The translations under genes and the position numbers were made by a program. This document shows, piece by piece, positions 53,420-62,393 of a stretch of 64,000 bases of DNA. Numbering within the stretch: position 1 is the stretch's first letter; every line of letters begins with the position of its first letter. Source of the DNA: Sphingopyxis indica (GTDB taxonomy: Bacteria > Pseudomonadota > Alphaproteobacteria > Sphingomonadales > Sphingomonadaceae); assembly GCF_900188185.1 (NCBI RefSeq), contig NZ_FZPA01000001.1:496001-560000 (forward strand), written 5' to 3'. The notes beneath the pieces were generated by a model. It worked only from the letters and a program-made list of their open reading frames with translations. It was not told the DNA's origin and searched no databases.

Positions 53420-54931
53420 ATGTCTGAAATCGCTCGCCTGCCCACCCCGGCCAACCCCGGGGACGACCGCCAATTGCCCCGCAATATCGAGGCCGAGGCC
53501 GCCTTTCTGGGTGCGATTCTGATCGACAATCGAGTCGTCGAGGATCTGCCGGTGCAGCTGACGGCGGCGCATTTCTTCGAGCCGCTGCACGGGCGCATCT
53601 TTGCCCAGACGATGGCACTGATCGAACGCAACAGCATTGCGACCCCGGTGACGCTCAAACCCTATTTCGAGGCCGACGAGGCGATGAAGGCGGTCGGCGG
53701 GGTCGGCTATCTCGCGCAGCTGACCGGCAGCGGCGCGGGGCTGATCGGCGCGCGCGACTTCGCGCGGCAGATTTACGATCTCGCGCTGCTGCGCGAACTC
53801 GTCGATGTCGGCCGCACGATGGTCGAAGGCGCGCTCGACACGAGCGAGAGCGTCGATCCGCAGGCGCAGATCGAGGAGGCCGAAACGGCGCTCTACCGCG
53901 TCGCGGGGGGCGAGGCCGAAATGGGGTCGGTCAAGAGCTTCAACACCGCGAGCCTGACCGCGCTCCAGGCTGCCGAGCGAGCGCTCAATTCGGGCGGGCA
54001 CCTGTCGGGTATCACCACGGGCATCGGCAGCGTGAACGCCAAGATCGGCGGTATGCACAATTCGGACCTGATGATCCTCGCCGGCCGTCCCGGCATGGGC
54101 AAGACCTCGCTCGCGACCAACATCGCCTATAATGCCGCCGAACGCTTCCGCCGCGACGAGGAGGACGGGATTCCGCCCGAAAAGAATATGGGCGCGAAGG
54201 TCGCCTTCTTCAGCCTCGAAATGTCGGCCGACCAGCTGGCGACGCGCGTCCTCGCCGAACAGTCGGGGGTGTCGGGCGAGGCGCTGCGCATGGGCAAGAT
54301 CAGCAAGGAGCAGTTCCAGCAGCTGTCCCGCGCCGCGCAGCAGCTCCAGACCCTGCCGCTCTACATCGACGATACGCCCGGCCTGACGATCGCGAGCCTG
54401 CGCACCCGCGCACGTCGTTTGCAGCGCCGGCACGGCATCGGCTTCATCATCGTCGACTATCTCCAGCTGTTGCAGGGGTCGTCGCGCAGCGGCGACAATC
54501 GTGTGCAGGAAATCTCGGAAATCTCACGCGGCCTCAAGACCTTGGCGAAGGAACTTAATGTGCCGGTGATGGCGCTGTCACAGCTCAGCCGCCAGGTCGA
54601 AAGCCGCGAGGACAAGCGCCCCCAGCTCTCCGACCTGCGCGAATCGGGGTCGATCGAGCAGGACGCCGACATGGTGCTCTTCGTGTTCCGCGAGGATTAT
54701 TATGTCGCCGCGCGCGAGCCGAAACGGCCGATCGAGGGCGACGACGTCAAGATTCACGCCGCGCACGAGGAGTGGGCGGCCGAAATGGAGCGCGTCTTCG
54801 GCCTCGCCGAGCTGATCGTCGCCAAGTCACGTCACGGCTCGACGGGCAAGGTGCGCCTGCACTTCGACGCGAAGACGACGAAGTTCAGCGATCTGGCCGA
54901 CGAGAGCCAGGCCTATGCGGATTATGAGTGA
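53420..54931 (+). CDS. dnaB: Replicative DNA helicase
   Basis: A 503-aa hexameric helicase. The N-terminal domain starts with LPRNIEAEAAFLGAILID. The RecA-like domain has Walker A GRPGMGKTSLA near residue 222, Walker B IIVDYLQLL and the ALSQLSRQVE arginine-finger region. It is complete and without an intein. It is divergent from UPF0262. Confidence 0.97.
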   Translation: MSEIARLPTPANPGDDRQLPRNIEAEAAFLGAILIDNRVVEDLPVQLTAAHFFEPLHGRIFAQTMALIERNSIATPVTLKPYFEADEAMKAVGGVGYLAQLTGSGAGLIGARDFARQIYDLALLRELVDVGRTMVEGALDTSESVDPQAQIEEAETALYRVAGGEAEMGSVKSFNTASLTALQAAERALNSGGHLSGITTGIGSVNAKIGGMHNSDLMILAGRPGMGKTSLATNIAYNAAERFRRDEEDGIPPEKNMGAKVAFFSLEMSADQLATRVLAEQSGVSGEALRMGKISKEQFQQLSRAAQQLQTLPLYIDDTPGLTIASLRTRARRLQRRHGIGFIIVDYLQLLQGSSRSGDNRVQEISEISRGLKTLAKELNVPVMALSQLSRQVESREDKRPQLSDLRESGSIEQDADMVLFVFREDYYVAAREPKRPIEGDDVKIHAAHEEWAAEMERVFGLAELIVAKSRHGSTGKVRLHFDAKTTKFSDLADESQAYADYE

Positions 54932-54945
54932 GGTCCCTATTGCCC

Positions 54946-55020
54946 CGTCGCCCCAGCGAAAGCTGGGGCCGCTATCGGCCTGAATGAACGCCAGCGATCC
55001 CAGCTTTCGCTGGGATGACG
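54946..55020. repeat. Palindromic repeat, family C copy 2
   Basis: A 75-bp inverted repeat with arms CGTCGCCCCAGCGAAAGCTG and its near complement. It is 26 bp upstream of the GIY-YIG gene and just after the dnaB stop. Confidence 0.85.
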
Positions 55021-55045
55021 AAACAGAGTCTGCTACGCTATTCGG

Positions 55046-55336
55046 ATGCGGCGGGGCGGGTACGTCTATATCATGACCAACAAGCCGCGCGGCGTGCTCT
55101 ATATCGGCGTGACGGCGATTATTGAAGCGCGCACTTTCCAGCATCGGAGCGGAAGCGGCTCGGCTTTCTGCCGGAAATATGGATTGGACAAGCTTGTGCT
55201 CGTCGAAACCTATCCGACGATCGAGGAAGCCATTGCCCGCGAAAAGGCGATGAAAGCCTGGAAACGGCAGTGGAAGATCGAATTGATCGAAGCAAGCAAT
55301 CCCGGCTGGGATGATCTGATCCCGCATATTCTCTAA
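55046..55336 (+). CDS. GIY-YIG domain endonuclease-like protein
   Basis: A 96-aa single-domain protein: GGYVYIMTNKPRGVLYIGVT carries the GIY-YIG signature (here YVY ... YIG), and REKAMKAWKRQWKIELIE is the usual C-terminal helix. The conserved Arg and Glu positions of the nuclease core appear present. Such stand-alone proteins are common in bacteria with unproven function. It is flanked on both sides by family C palindromes within 30 bp. Confidence 0.88.
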   Translation: MRRGGYVYIMTNKPRGVLYIGVTAIIEARTFQHRSGSGSAFCRKYGLDKLVLVETYPTIEEAIAREKAMKAWKRQWKIELIEASNPGWDDLIPHIL

Positions 55337-55358
55337 TCATTATCCGAGCCGTCCCAAT

Positions 55359-55433
55359 CGTCATCCCAGCGCAAGCTGGGATCGCCCGCGTCCTGTCAGA
55401 ACGATAGCGGCCCCAGCTTTCGCTGGGGCGACG
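55359..55433. repeat. Palindromic repeat, family C copy 3
   Basis: A 75-bp inverted repeat, arms CGTCATCCCAGCGCAAGCTG and near complement, inverted relative to copy 2. It lies 23 bp after the GIY-YIG stop and beyond the cysH stop on the other strand. Confidence 0.85.
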
Positions 55434-55458
55434 TCTTCCTTTTCTATTCAGGCCTTGC

Positions 55459-56367
55459 CTAAAACGCCGGATCGTTCGCCGGGTCGTCGCCCAGCGGCGT
55501 CACCACCTCGTGGATACCGCATTCGGTCTTGTCCCAGCCGCGCCAGCGGCCCGCGCGCGGGTCTTCGCCGGGCTTGACCTTCGAGGTGCAGGGCGAGCAG
55601 CCGATCGACGGGTAACCCTCGGCTTCGAGCGGATGGCGCGGCAGGTCGTGCGCTTCGAAATAGGCGTCGAGCATCTCGCGCGTCCAGTTGGCGAGCGGGT
55701 TGAATTTCAGCCGGCCGGTGTTGCCGTCGAGCTCGAAGCGCGGCAGGCCTTGCCGGGTCGACGACTGGAATCCCTTGCGCCCCGTGATCGAGGTGTCGAA
55801 ATCGGTCAGCGCCTTTTCGAGCGGCTTCACCTTGCGGATTTCGCAGCAGCCGTCGGGGTCGTAGGACCAGCGAAGCCCCGTCTCGTCCTTTTTTGCAAGT
55901 TCCTCGGGGTCGGGCGTCACATTGACGAGGTTGAGGCCGAGCCGTTGCGTCAGCTCGTCGCGATACGCCAGCGTTTCGGGGAAATGCTTGCCGGTCTCAA
56001 GGAACAGTACCGGAATGTCGGGGGCGACCCGCGTGACGAGGTGGAGCAGCACCGCGCTTTCGGCGCCGAAACTCGACACGATCGCGGTTTCGCCGATCAG
56101 CCCCGCGCCGAGCACGCTCGCGACCGCCTCGGCCGCGTCCTGGCCGCGGAACAGATTGTTGAGGCGGATGACGTCGGCCTGCGTGAAGCGCGGCGCGACG
56201 TCGATCCGGTCGCGGGTCCGGTCCGCGCGCCCTTCTTGCCCTTCGCCCTGAGGAGCCGTTGAGCTTGTCGAAACGGCGTCTCGAAGGGCTTCGCGCGGTG
56301 CTTCGAGACGGGCCTTCGACCAGCTCAGTCCCTCCTCAGCACGAACGGATTTTCTGAAATCAGCCAT
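55459..56367 (-). CDS. cysH: Phosphoadenylyl/adenylyl-sulfate reductase
   Basis: A 302-aa enzyme of sulfate assimilation that reduces APS or PAPS to sulfite. The cysteine pairs C174-C175 and C257-x2-C260 indicate a 4Fe-4S APS-reductase type, and the redox cysteine is in ECGIH (C283). Residues 7-42 are encoded by a 108-bp palindromic repeat, leaving a non-conserved N-terminal insert before the domain begins near residue 62. It overlaps DUF934 by 8 bp in the cysI operon. Confidence 0.93.
   Translation of the reverse strand: MADFRKSVRAEEGLSWSKARLEAPREALRDAVSTSSTAPQGEGQEGRADRTRDRIDVAPRFTQADVIRLNNLFRGQDAAEAVASVLGAGLIGETAIVSSFGAESAVLLHLVTRVAPDIPVLFLETGKHFPETLAYRDELTQRLGLNLVNVTPDPEELAKKDETGLRWSYDPDGCCEIRKVKPLEKALTDFDTSITGRKGFQSSTRQGLPRFELDGNTGRLKFNPLANWTREMLDAYFEAHDLPRHPLEAEGYPSIGCSPCTSKVKPGEDPRAGRWRGWDKTECGIHEVVTPLGDDPANDPAF
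56241..56348. repeat. Palindromic repeat, family D, inside the cysH coding sequence
   Basis: About 108 bp containing CCTGAGGAGCCGTTGAGCTT and GTCTCGAAGG blocks with their inverted partners, closely related to the element at 58438. Its length is a multiple of three and it is read in frame as residues 7-42 of CysH. Confidence 0.85.
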
Positions 56368-56788
56368 GCCTCAGCTTCCAGATCGGCACCGCGCCGTCGG
56401 CTGCGTGCTGATAGACATAGTCGTAGCGGCTGAGCGCCGCGTCGACGTCGGCGCGACCCAGCGGCGCCTGCGGGGCGAAGCTGTCGAAGCCGCAGCGGCG
56501 CATGAAGAAGATGAGGTCAACGAGGATGTCGCCCTCGGCGCGGATTTCGCCGTCATAGCCCGCCTCGCGCAGCACGCGCGCGGTCGAGAAGCCGCGGCCG
56601 TCGCGAAAGCGCGGGAAGCCGACTTCGACCAGCTTGACGCGGCCGAGGTGCGGGATCAGACGGCGCGGATCGTCGCCCGCCTCGATCCGCACGGCACTTG
56701 CGCTCGTCTGCTCGATAAAAGCGTCGAGCGTGACCGCGGGCTCTTCGACCGGGTCGTCGTTGCGGAAACGCAGGGCTGCCTCAGCCAT
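56360..56788 (-). CDS. DUF934 family protein (CysX-like partner of sulfite reductase)
   Basis: A 142-aa protein with the DUF934 blocks PHLGRVKLVEVGFPRFRDGRGFSTARVLRE and RRCGFDSFAP. These small proteins always accompany ferredoxin-type sulfite reductases in proteobacteria; their role is unproven but may be in electron supply or assembly. AAGGAGG precedes the ATG. It overlaps cysI and cysH by 8 bp each. Confidence 0.92.
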   Translation of the reverse strand: MAEAALRFRNDDPVEEPAVTLDAFIEQTSASAVRIEAGDDPRRLIPHLGRVKLVEVGFPRFRDGRGFSTARVLREAGYDGEIRAEGDILVDLIFFMRRCGFDSFAPQAPLGRADVDAALSRYDYVYQHAADGAVPIWKLRHG

Positions 56789-58415
56789 AAATAGCCTCCT
56801 TGAAGGGGTCCATGCCGACGCGGCGATAGGTGTCGAGGAAGCGCTCGCCGTCGGTGCGCAGCTCGCGATAACGCTCGATCGTGCGCTCGACGGCATCGAC
56901 GATGCCTTCCTCGTCGAAGCCGGGGCCGGTGATCTTCGCCTGCGACGTGTCTTCGGCGCCCGAACCGCCGAGCAGCAGCTGGTAGTTTTCGGTGCCCTTG
57001 CGGTCGACGCCGAGGATGCCGATCTGGCCCGCGTGGTGGTGGCCGCAGGCGTTGATGCAGCCCGAAATCTTGATTTTCAGCTCGCCGATGTCGCGCTGGC
57101 GTTCCGCGTCGGCGAAACGCTGCGCGATCTTCTGCGCGATCGGGATCGAGCGTGCATTGGCGAGGCTGCAATAATCGAGGCCGGGACAGGCGATGATGTC
57201 GGTGACGAGATCGAGGTTCGCATCGGCGAGCCCCGCCGCGTCGAGCGCCTGCCATACGGCATAGAGGTCGGCCTTGCGGACGTGCGGCAGCACGAGATTC
57301 TGCGCGTGCGTCGCGCGGATCTCGTCGAAGCTGTAGCGTTCGGCGAGGTCGGCGACGCGCTCCATCTGCTCGGCCGAAATATCGCCGGGGATGCCGCCGA
57401 CGGGTTTCAGGCTGATGTTCGCGATGGCATAGCCCGGCGCCTTGTGCGCGATCACCTGCCGGTCGACCCACAGCGCGAAGTCGGGGTCCGAAAGGTCGAT
57501 GTCGTCGGACAGGCCGGTCTCGAACGGCGGCGGCGCGAAAAAGGCGGCGATGCGGTCGTATTCGGCCTGCGGAAAGTCGGTGCCGAGCGTCAGGAAATGT
57601 TCGAACTGCTCTTCGACCTGACGGCGGAATTCCTCTTCGCCAAGGTCGTGGACGAGGATCTTCATCCGCTGCTTGTGGATATTGTCGCGGCGCGCGTGCA
57701 TGTTCCACACGCGCAGGATCGCCTGCAGATAGGAGAAAATCTGGCCCGAAGGCAGGAAGTCGCGGATCTTGTATGCGATGAAGGGGGTGCGCCCCATGCC
57801 GCCGCCCGCATAGACTTCGAAGCCTTCCTCGCCCGCTTCGTTGCGGACGATGCGCAGCGCGCAGTCGTGCCAGCGCAGCGCCGCGCGATCTTCCTTCGAG
57901 GAAATCACCGCAATCTTGAACTTGCGCGGCAGATAGCTGAATTCGGGATGGAAGGTCGTCGCCTGCCGCAAAAGCTCGGCCCAGGGGCGCGGGTCGCAGA
58001 TTTCGTCGGCGGCGGCGCCGGCATATTGGTCGGCGGAGATGTTGCGGATGCTCTCGCCGCTCGTCTGGATCGCGTGCATCTCGACCGTCGCCAGCTCGGC
58101 GAGCAGGTCGGGCGCTTCCTCCAGCTTGATCCAGTTATACTGGATATTCTGGCGCGTCGTGAAATGGCCATAGCCGCGATCATATTTGCGCGCGATGTCG
58201 GCGAGCTTGCGCATCTGGCGCGAATTGAAGGTGCCATAGGGGATGGCGACGCGCAGCATATAGGCGTGGAGCTGAAGATAGAGGCCGTTCTTGAGCCTGA
58301 GCGGCTTGAACTGGTCCTCGGTCAGCTCGCCGGCGATGCGGCGGCGGGTCTGGTCGCGGAAATCCTCGACGCGGGCGTCGACCATCGCCTGATCGTAGCG
58401 GTCATATTCATACAT
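56781..58415 (-). CDS. cysI: Nitrite/sulfite reductase (sulfite reductase haemoprotein)
   Basis: A 544-aa sirohaem enzyme reducing sulfite to sulfide. The 4Fe-4S/sirohaem ligands C410-x5-C416 and C453-x3-C457 lie in ACPGLDYCSLANAR and SGCINACGHHHAG. The context with cysH, DUF934 and cobA makes sulfite the likely substrate over nitrite. The start ATG (MYEYDRYDQAM) is chosen over further upstream in-frame codons that lie in repeat DNA. Confidence 0.94.
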   Translation of the reverse strand: MYEYDRYDQAMVDARVEDFRDQTRRRIAGELTEDQFKPLRLKNGLYLQLHAYMLRVAIPYGTFNSRQMRKLADIARKYDRGYGHFTTRQNIQYNWIKLEEAPDLLAELATVEMHAIQTSGESIRNISADQYAGAAADEICDPRPWAELLRQATTFHPEFSYLPRKFKIAVISSKEDRAALRWHDCALRIVRNEAGEEGFEVYAGGGMGRTPFIAYKIRDFLPSGQIFSYLQAILRVWNMHARRDNIHKQRMKILVHDLGEEEFRRQVEEQFEHFLTLGTDFPQAEYDRIAAFFAPPPFETGLSDDIDLSDPDFALWVDRQVIAHKAPGYAIANISLKPVGGIPGDISAEQMERVADLAERYSFDEIRATHAQNLVLPHVRKADLYAVWQALDAAGLADANLDLVTDIIACPGLDYCSLANARSIPIAQKIAQRFADAERQRDIGELKIKISGCINACGHHHAGQIGILGVDRKGTENYQLLLGGSGAEDTSQAKITGPGFDEEGIVDAVERTIERYRELRTDGERFLDTYRRVGMDPFKEAIYG

Positions 58416-58437
58416 TGTGGGCCTCGCCAAAATAAAC

Positions 58438-58553
58438 CGTTGGTCCTGAGGAGGGGCTGAGCCTCGGCGAAGACCCGTCTCGAAGGACGGGGTGCGCACA
58501 CAGCCCTTCGAGACGCCATTTCGACAAGCTCAATGGCTCCTCAGGACGAACGG
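58438..58553. repeat. Palindromic repeat, family D, between DUF2849 and cysI
   Basis: A 116-bp inverted repeat whose ends read CCGTTGGTCCTGAGGAG and its near complement, with inner CCCGTCTCGAAGG / CCTTCGAGACG arms. It interrupts the cobA-DUF2849-cysI order and may lower readthrough or be the site of transcript processing. Confidence 0.85.
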
Positions 58554-58571
58554 ATGTTGGAATGATCGGCA

Positions 58572-58868
58572 TCAGATCACCCAGTCGCCGGCAGCGGGGT
58601 CGGCAGGTTTCAATGTCAGGTCGGGGCGCACGGTCGGGCCGAGCGCGCGGATGCGGTCCTTGATATGCGCGGGGCGCGGGCCGCCGGGGGTCGGCGTGCC
58701 GTCGATGATATAGGGGGTGTTGACGCGGCGCGCGCCTTCCTCCGCCTGCAATATCGCCTCGCCGGCCTCGCCGACGTCGGCGGCATCCTCGACGTGAAGC
58801 GACCAGTCGCGTCCCGTCCACCAGATGACCGCGCCGCTCTTCAGATCGTTGCCGGTCAGAAGTCGCAT
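58572..58868 (-). CDS. DUF2849 family protein
   Basis: A 98-aa protein: MRLLTGNDLKSGAVIWWTG and GWSLHVEDAADV-like blocks (here DWSLHVEDAADVGEAGEAIL) are typical of DUF2849, which sits between cobA and cysI in many alphaproteobacteria. Function is unknown. It overlaps cobA by 13 bp. Confidence 0.87.
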   Translation of the reverse strand: MRLLTGNDLKSGAVIWWTGRDWSLHVEDAADVGEAGEAILQAEEGARRVNTPYIIDGTPTPGGPRPAHIKDRIRALGPTVRPDLTLKPADPAAGDWVI

Positions 58869-59662
58869 GAAAAATCCCTTATCGAAGAAAAGGCGCCGGG
58901 AGCGCCGAGACAATCGAGCGCGTCGGCTCGCGCGGCGACCTTGCCGACGATGATCAGTGCGGGGCTCTGCACCTTTTCGCGCGCGACGAGGTCGCCGAGG
59001 TCGGCGAGCAAGGTGCGCAGCACGCGCGCGTCGGCGCTCGTGCCGCGCTCGACAACCGCAACGGGGAGGCCGGGGGACACGCCGTCGGCGATCAGCTTGT
59101 CGGCGATGGCGGGGGCGGTCGCGAGGCCCATGTAGATGACGAGCGTGCGGCCATGGCCCGCGAGCCCCGACCAGTCCTGATCGGTCAGATCCTTGCACTG
59201 GCCCGCGACGAAGCTGACCGCGCTCGCATCCTCGCGGTGCGTGAGCGGCAGGCCGGCCTGCGCCGCGCAGCCCGCGGCGGCGGTGATGCCGGGGACGACT
59301 TCGCACGCGATGCCCGCCTCGCGCGCCGCGTCGAGCTCTTCGCCGCCGCGGCCGAAAATGAAGGGATCGCCGCCCTTCAGCCGCACCACCTGCTTGCCGG
59401 CGCGCGTTTCGCGAATGAGCAGTTCGTTGATGCTCTCCTGCTTCATCGTGTGGCGGCTGCGCTGCTTGGCAACGCTGATCCGTTCGACACGCGCGGGGAT
59501 CAGCGCGAGCACGCCTTCGCCGACCAGGCCGTCGTGGACGATCAGGTCGGCGCTCTCGATCAGCCGCGCCGCGCGCAGCGTCAACAGATCGGGGTCGCCG
59601 GGGCCGGCGCCGACGAGCCACAGCTTGCCCGCGGACGGGAGAGGGGCAGGGGCTTTTGTCAT
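58856..59662 (-). CDS. cobA: Uroporphyrinogen-III C-methyltransferase
   Basis: A 268-aa SUMT that makes precorrin-2, the precursor of sirohaem for CysI. Family blocks are LVGAGPGDPDLLTLRAARLI, RLKGGDPFIFGRGGEE, and GITAAAGCAA. The ATG at 59662 (MTKAPAPLPSAGK) is preferred; the frame is open upstream through a palindromic repeat. It heads the sulfate assimilation operon. Confidence 0.94.
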   Translation of the reverse strand: MTKAPAPLPSAGKLWLVGAGPGDPDLLTLRAARLIESADLIVHDGLVGEGVLALIPARVERISVAKQRSRHTMKQESINELLIRETRAGKQVVRLKGGDPFIFGRGGEELDAAREAGIACEVVPGITAAAGCAAQAGLPLTHREDASAVSFVAGQCKDLTDQDWSGLAGHGRTLVIYMGLATAPAIADKLIADGVSPGLPVAVVERGTSADARVLRTLLADLGDLVAREKVQSPALIIVGKVAARADALDCLGAPGAFSSIRDFSCDF

Positions 59663-59761
59663 GCCGCCAAAATGGTTCGGCGGCGAAGGAAACGCAAAGC
59701 AGCCTTTTTTGCCCCCGGTGAAGGTAAATTTGGGGGGATAGGCGAACGACCCATCTCCTCT

Positions 59762-59844
59762 CGTCATTGCGAGCGGAGCGAAGCAATCCAGGGCGGCCTC
59801 GCGAAGCTCTGGATTGCCGCGCGGCTTCGCCGCTCGCAATGACG
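59762..59844. repeat. REP-like palindrome, family A copy 5
   Basis: About 83 bp, arms CGTCATTGCGAGCGGAGCG and near complement. It is just downstream of the astD stop and upstream of cobA, where it may separate the two same-strand transcripts. Confidence 0.85.
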
Positions 59845-59849
59845 GAGCG

Positions 59850-61301
59850 CTATAGAAAGCCCTTGCGCACGAGCTTCGGCGCGTCGTGGTCGCTCTCGCG
59901 CAGGCCGACCCCGATCGAGGCGCGCAGCGCGTCGCTTTCCGAACTCGCGACCGGATAGGCGCAATAGTCGGCGGCGTAGAAGGCGCTCGGCCGATGGTTG
60001 CCCGACAGGCCGATGCCGCCGAAGGGCGCCGCCGACGAGGCGCCGTTGGTCGGGCGGTTCCAGTTGATCACGCCGGCGCGGGCATTGGCCCAGAACTGGT
60101 CGTAGAGCTGGGGCGTGCCGCCGATCAGCGCCGCAGACAGGCCGAAAGCGGTGTTGTTCGCCTCGGCGATCGCAGCCTCGAAGCTGTCGACGCGGACGAG
60201 CTGGAGCAGCGGCCCGAACAGCTCGATGTCGGGACGCTCGGGCATCGCCGTCACGTCGATGATGCCGGGGGTCAGGAAGGGGCGGTCGGCGATCGGCCGC
60301 GTCATGTGGCGGATCACCTGGCCGCCGTTCGACATCAGAATCAGGAAACTTTCGGTGAGGCCGTCGGCCGCCTCATTGTCGATCACCGGCCCCATATAGG
60401 GTGCGGGGTCGGCGTGTGGATGGTCGACGATCAGGCGGTTCGTCAGGTTGCGCACCTCGTCGATCAGCGCTTCGGCCACCGTTTGCCGGACGATCAGGCG
60501 CCGCGCATTGGTGCAGCGTTGCCCCGCGCTCAGAAAGGCCGACTGGACGACGAGCATCGCGGCGGTGCGAATGTCGGGCGTGTCCCAGACGACGATGGGA
60601 TTGTTACCGCCCATTTCGAGCGCGAGGATCTTGCCCGGGCGGTCGGCGAACTGGCGGTTGAGCGCGACGCCGGTGCGCGCCGACCCGGTGAAGAGCAGGC
60701 CGTCGATGCCGTCATGCCCCGCGAGCGCCTTGCCCTGGTCGGGGCCGCCGATGACGAGCCGCAGCACCTCTTCGGGAACACCCGCACTATGGAATAGCTG
60801 GGCGAGCTTCGCGCCGACCGCGGGGGTCTTTTCCGATGGCTTGAAAATGACCGAATTGCCCGCGAGCAGTGCCGGGACGATGTGGCCGTTCGGCAGGTGC
60901 GCGGGGAAATTATACGGGCCGAGCACCGCGAGCGCGCCGTGCGGCTTGTGGCGCACCGCGTGGCGCAGGCCCATCGCGCCCTCGATGCGGCGGTTCGGCG
61001 TCCGCTCGGCATAGGCCTTTACCGAAATATCGACCTTGGCCGCTACCGATTCGACCTCGGTGCGCGCTTCCCACAGCGGCTTGCCCGTTTCGCGCGCGAT
61101 CAGGTCGGCGAAGCTTTCGGCATCCGCCTTCACGCGATCGGCAAAGCGCCGCAGCGTTTCGGCGCGATAGGCCAGCGGCTTCGCGGCCCAGCCGGGCCAC
61201 GCTTGCCGCGCGGCGGCGACTTCGGCGTCGACGTCGCTGATGCCGCCGCGCCACAATTCGGCACCGGTCGCCGGTTCGTGGGAGATCAATTCTTCGCTCA
61301 T
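59850..61301 (-). CDS. astD: Succinylglutamate-semialdehyde dehydrogenase (AstD-type)
   Basis: A 483-aa aldehyde dehydrogenase. The catalytic C263 lies in SAGQRCTNARR, E229 in LALEMGGNNPI, and N131 in LGPYNFPAHLPNGH. The TNARR and GNNPIVVWD blocks fit AstD of the arginine succinyltransferase pathway. No other ast genes are in the window, so a broader role cannot be excluded. It starts at MSEELISHEPATG. Confidence 0.9.
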   Translation of the reverse strand: MSEELISHEPATGAELWRGGISDVDAEVAAARQAWPGWAAKPLAYRAETLRRFADRVKADAESFADLIARETGKPLWEARTEVESVAAKVDISVKAYAERTPNRRIEGAMGLRHAVRHKPHGALAVLGPYNFPAHLPNGHIVPALLAGNSVIFKPSEKTPAVGAKLAQLFHSAGVPEEVLRLVIGGPDQGKALAGHDGIDGLLFTGSARTGVALNRQFADRPGKILALEMGGNNPIVVWDTPDIRTAAMLVVQSAFLSAGQRCTNARRLIVRQTVAEALIDEVRNLTNRLIVDHPHADPAPYMGPVIDNEAADGLTESFLILMSNGGQVIRHMTRPIADRPFLTPGIIDVTAMPERPDIELFGPLLQLVRVDSFEAAIAEANNTAFGLSAALIGGTPQLYDQFWANARAGVINWNRPTNGASSAAPFGGIGLSGNHRPSAFYAADYCAYPVASSESDALRASIGVGLRESDHDAPKLVRKGFL

Positions 61302-61463
61302 CGCCGCAACCGTCCGCCACACGGAAATGCGCCGATCGGCGGGACACGGGCATCTGTCGCTGGCTGGAGCATCCCCCGGCTCTTATCGACGAAAGGCGGG
61401 CGCGGCAACCGTCTGGCGGCGCTGCGAACGACCGCTTGCGCCGCGCGCCGGGGTTGGCGATAG

Positions 61464-62393
61464 ATGCGCGCGAGACAGGCGAAAAAAGGGGGATGGCCCA
61501 TTTCGGTCAAGGACGAGATCAGCCGCGACTGGAGCGACCATTATTGGTGGTCGGCCGACGGCGTCCGGCTGCACGCGCGCGTCTATGACGGGCCGGAGGA
61601 GGCCGCCGCGGCGCCGCCCATTCTCTGTATGCCCGGCCTCGCGCGCAATGTCCGCGATTTCGAGGATTTGGCGCCGCACGTCGCCCGGCATCGCAGGACG
61701 ATCGTGATCGAGTTTCGCGGGCGCGGCGAAAGCGCCTTTGCGAAGGACCCGATGACCTATGTGCCGCTCACCTATGTGCAGGACGTCGTGCCGCTCCTCG
61801 ACGAATTGGGGATCGACCGCTTCGCCACCATCGGCACCTCGCTCGGCGGTCTCGTCTCGATGCTGATGGCGGCGAGCATGGCGGGGCGGCTGGCCGGCGC
61901 GGTGCTCAACGACGTCGGACCCGAACTCGAAAAGGCCGGGCTCGAGCGCATCCGCGACTATATCGGTGCGGGCGGCAGCCAGCCGACCTGGGTGCACGCG
62001 GCGCGCGCCTTTGCCGAACTCAACGGCGCCATCTATCCGGGTTACGGTATCCACGACTGGCTGCGGCTGACCAAGCGCACACACCGGCTGACCCCAGAGG
62101 GGCGCATCGTCACCGACTACGACAAGCAGATCGCGGCGCCGCTGCGGCTCGCCGGCGACGAGCAGGGGATCGACCTCTGGCCCGCCTATCGCGCGCTCGG
62201 CGACGTGCCGGTGCTGATCCTGCGCGGCGCGCTCTCCGACATATTGGCGGCGGGCGCGGCGCGAAAAATGGCCGACGCGCTTCCGAACGCGCGGCTCGTC
62301 GAGGTGCCGGGGGTCGGCCATGCGCCGACGCTGGACGAGGCCGAGGCGCGCGCGGCGATCGACGCCTGGATGGCGGAGCTTCCGGCCGCGTGA
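61464..62393 (+). CDS. Alpha/beta hydrolase (catalytic triad intact)
   Basis: A 309-aa hydrolase with nucleophile elbow G-T-S-L-G-G (ATIGTSLGGLVSML), oxyanion region MPGLARNVRDF, acid in RGALSDIL and base in GVGHAPTLDE. It resembles general esterase/haloperoxidase-like members. The glycosyltransferase gene begins inside its stop codon, so they are coupled. Confidence 0.88.
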   Translation: MRARQAKKGGWPISVKDEISRDWSDHYWWSADGVRLHARVYDGPEEAAAAPPILCMPGLARNVRDFEDLAPHVARHRRTIVIEFRGRGESAFAKDPMTYVPLTYVQDVVPLLDELGIDRFATIGTSLGGLVSMLMAASMAGRLAGAVLNDVGPELEKAGLERIRDYIGAGGSQPTWVHAARAFAELNGAIYPGYGIHDWLRLTKRTHRLTPEGRIVTDYDKQIAAPLRLAGDEQGIDLWPAYRALGDVPVLILRGALSDILAAGAARKMADALPNARLVEVPGVGHAPTLDEAEARAAIDAWMAELPAA

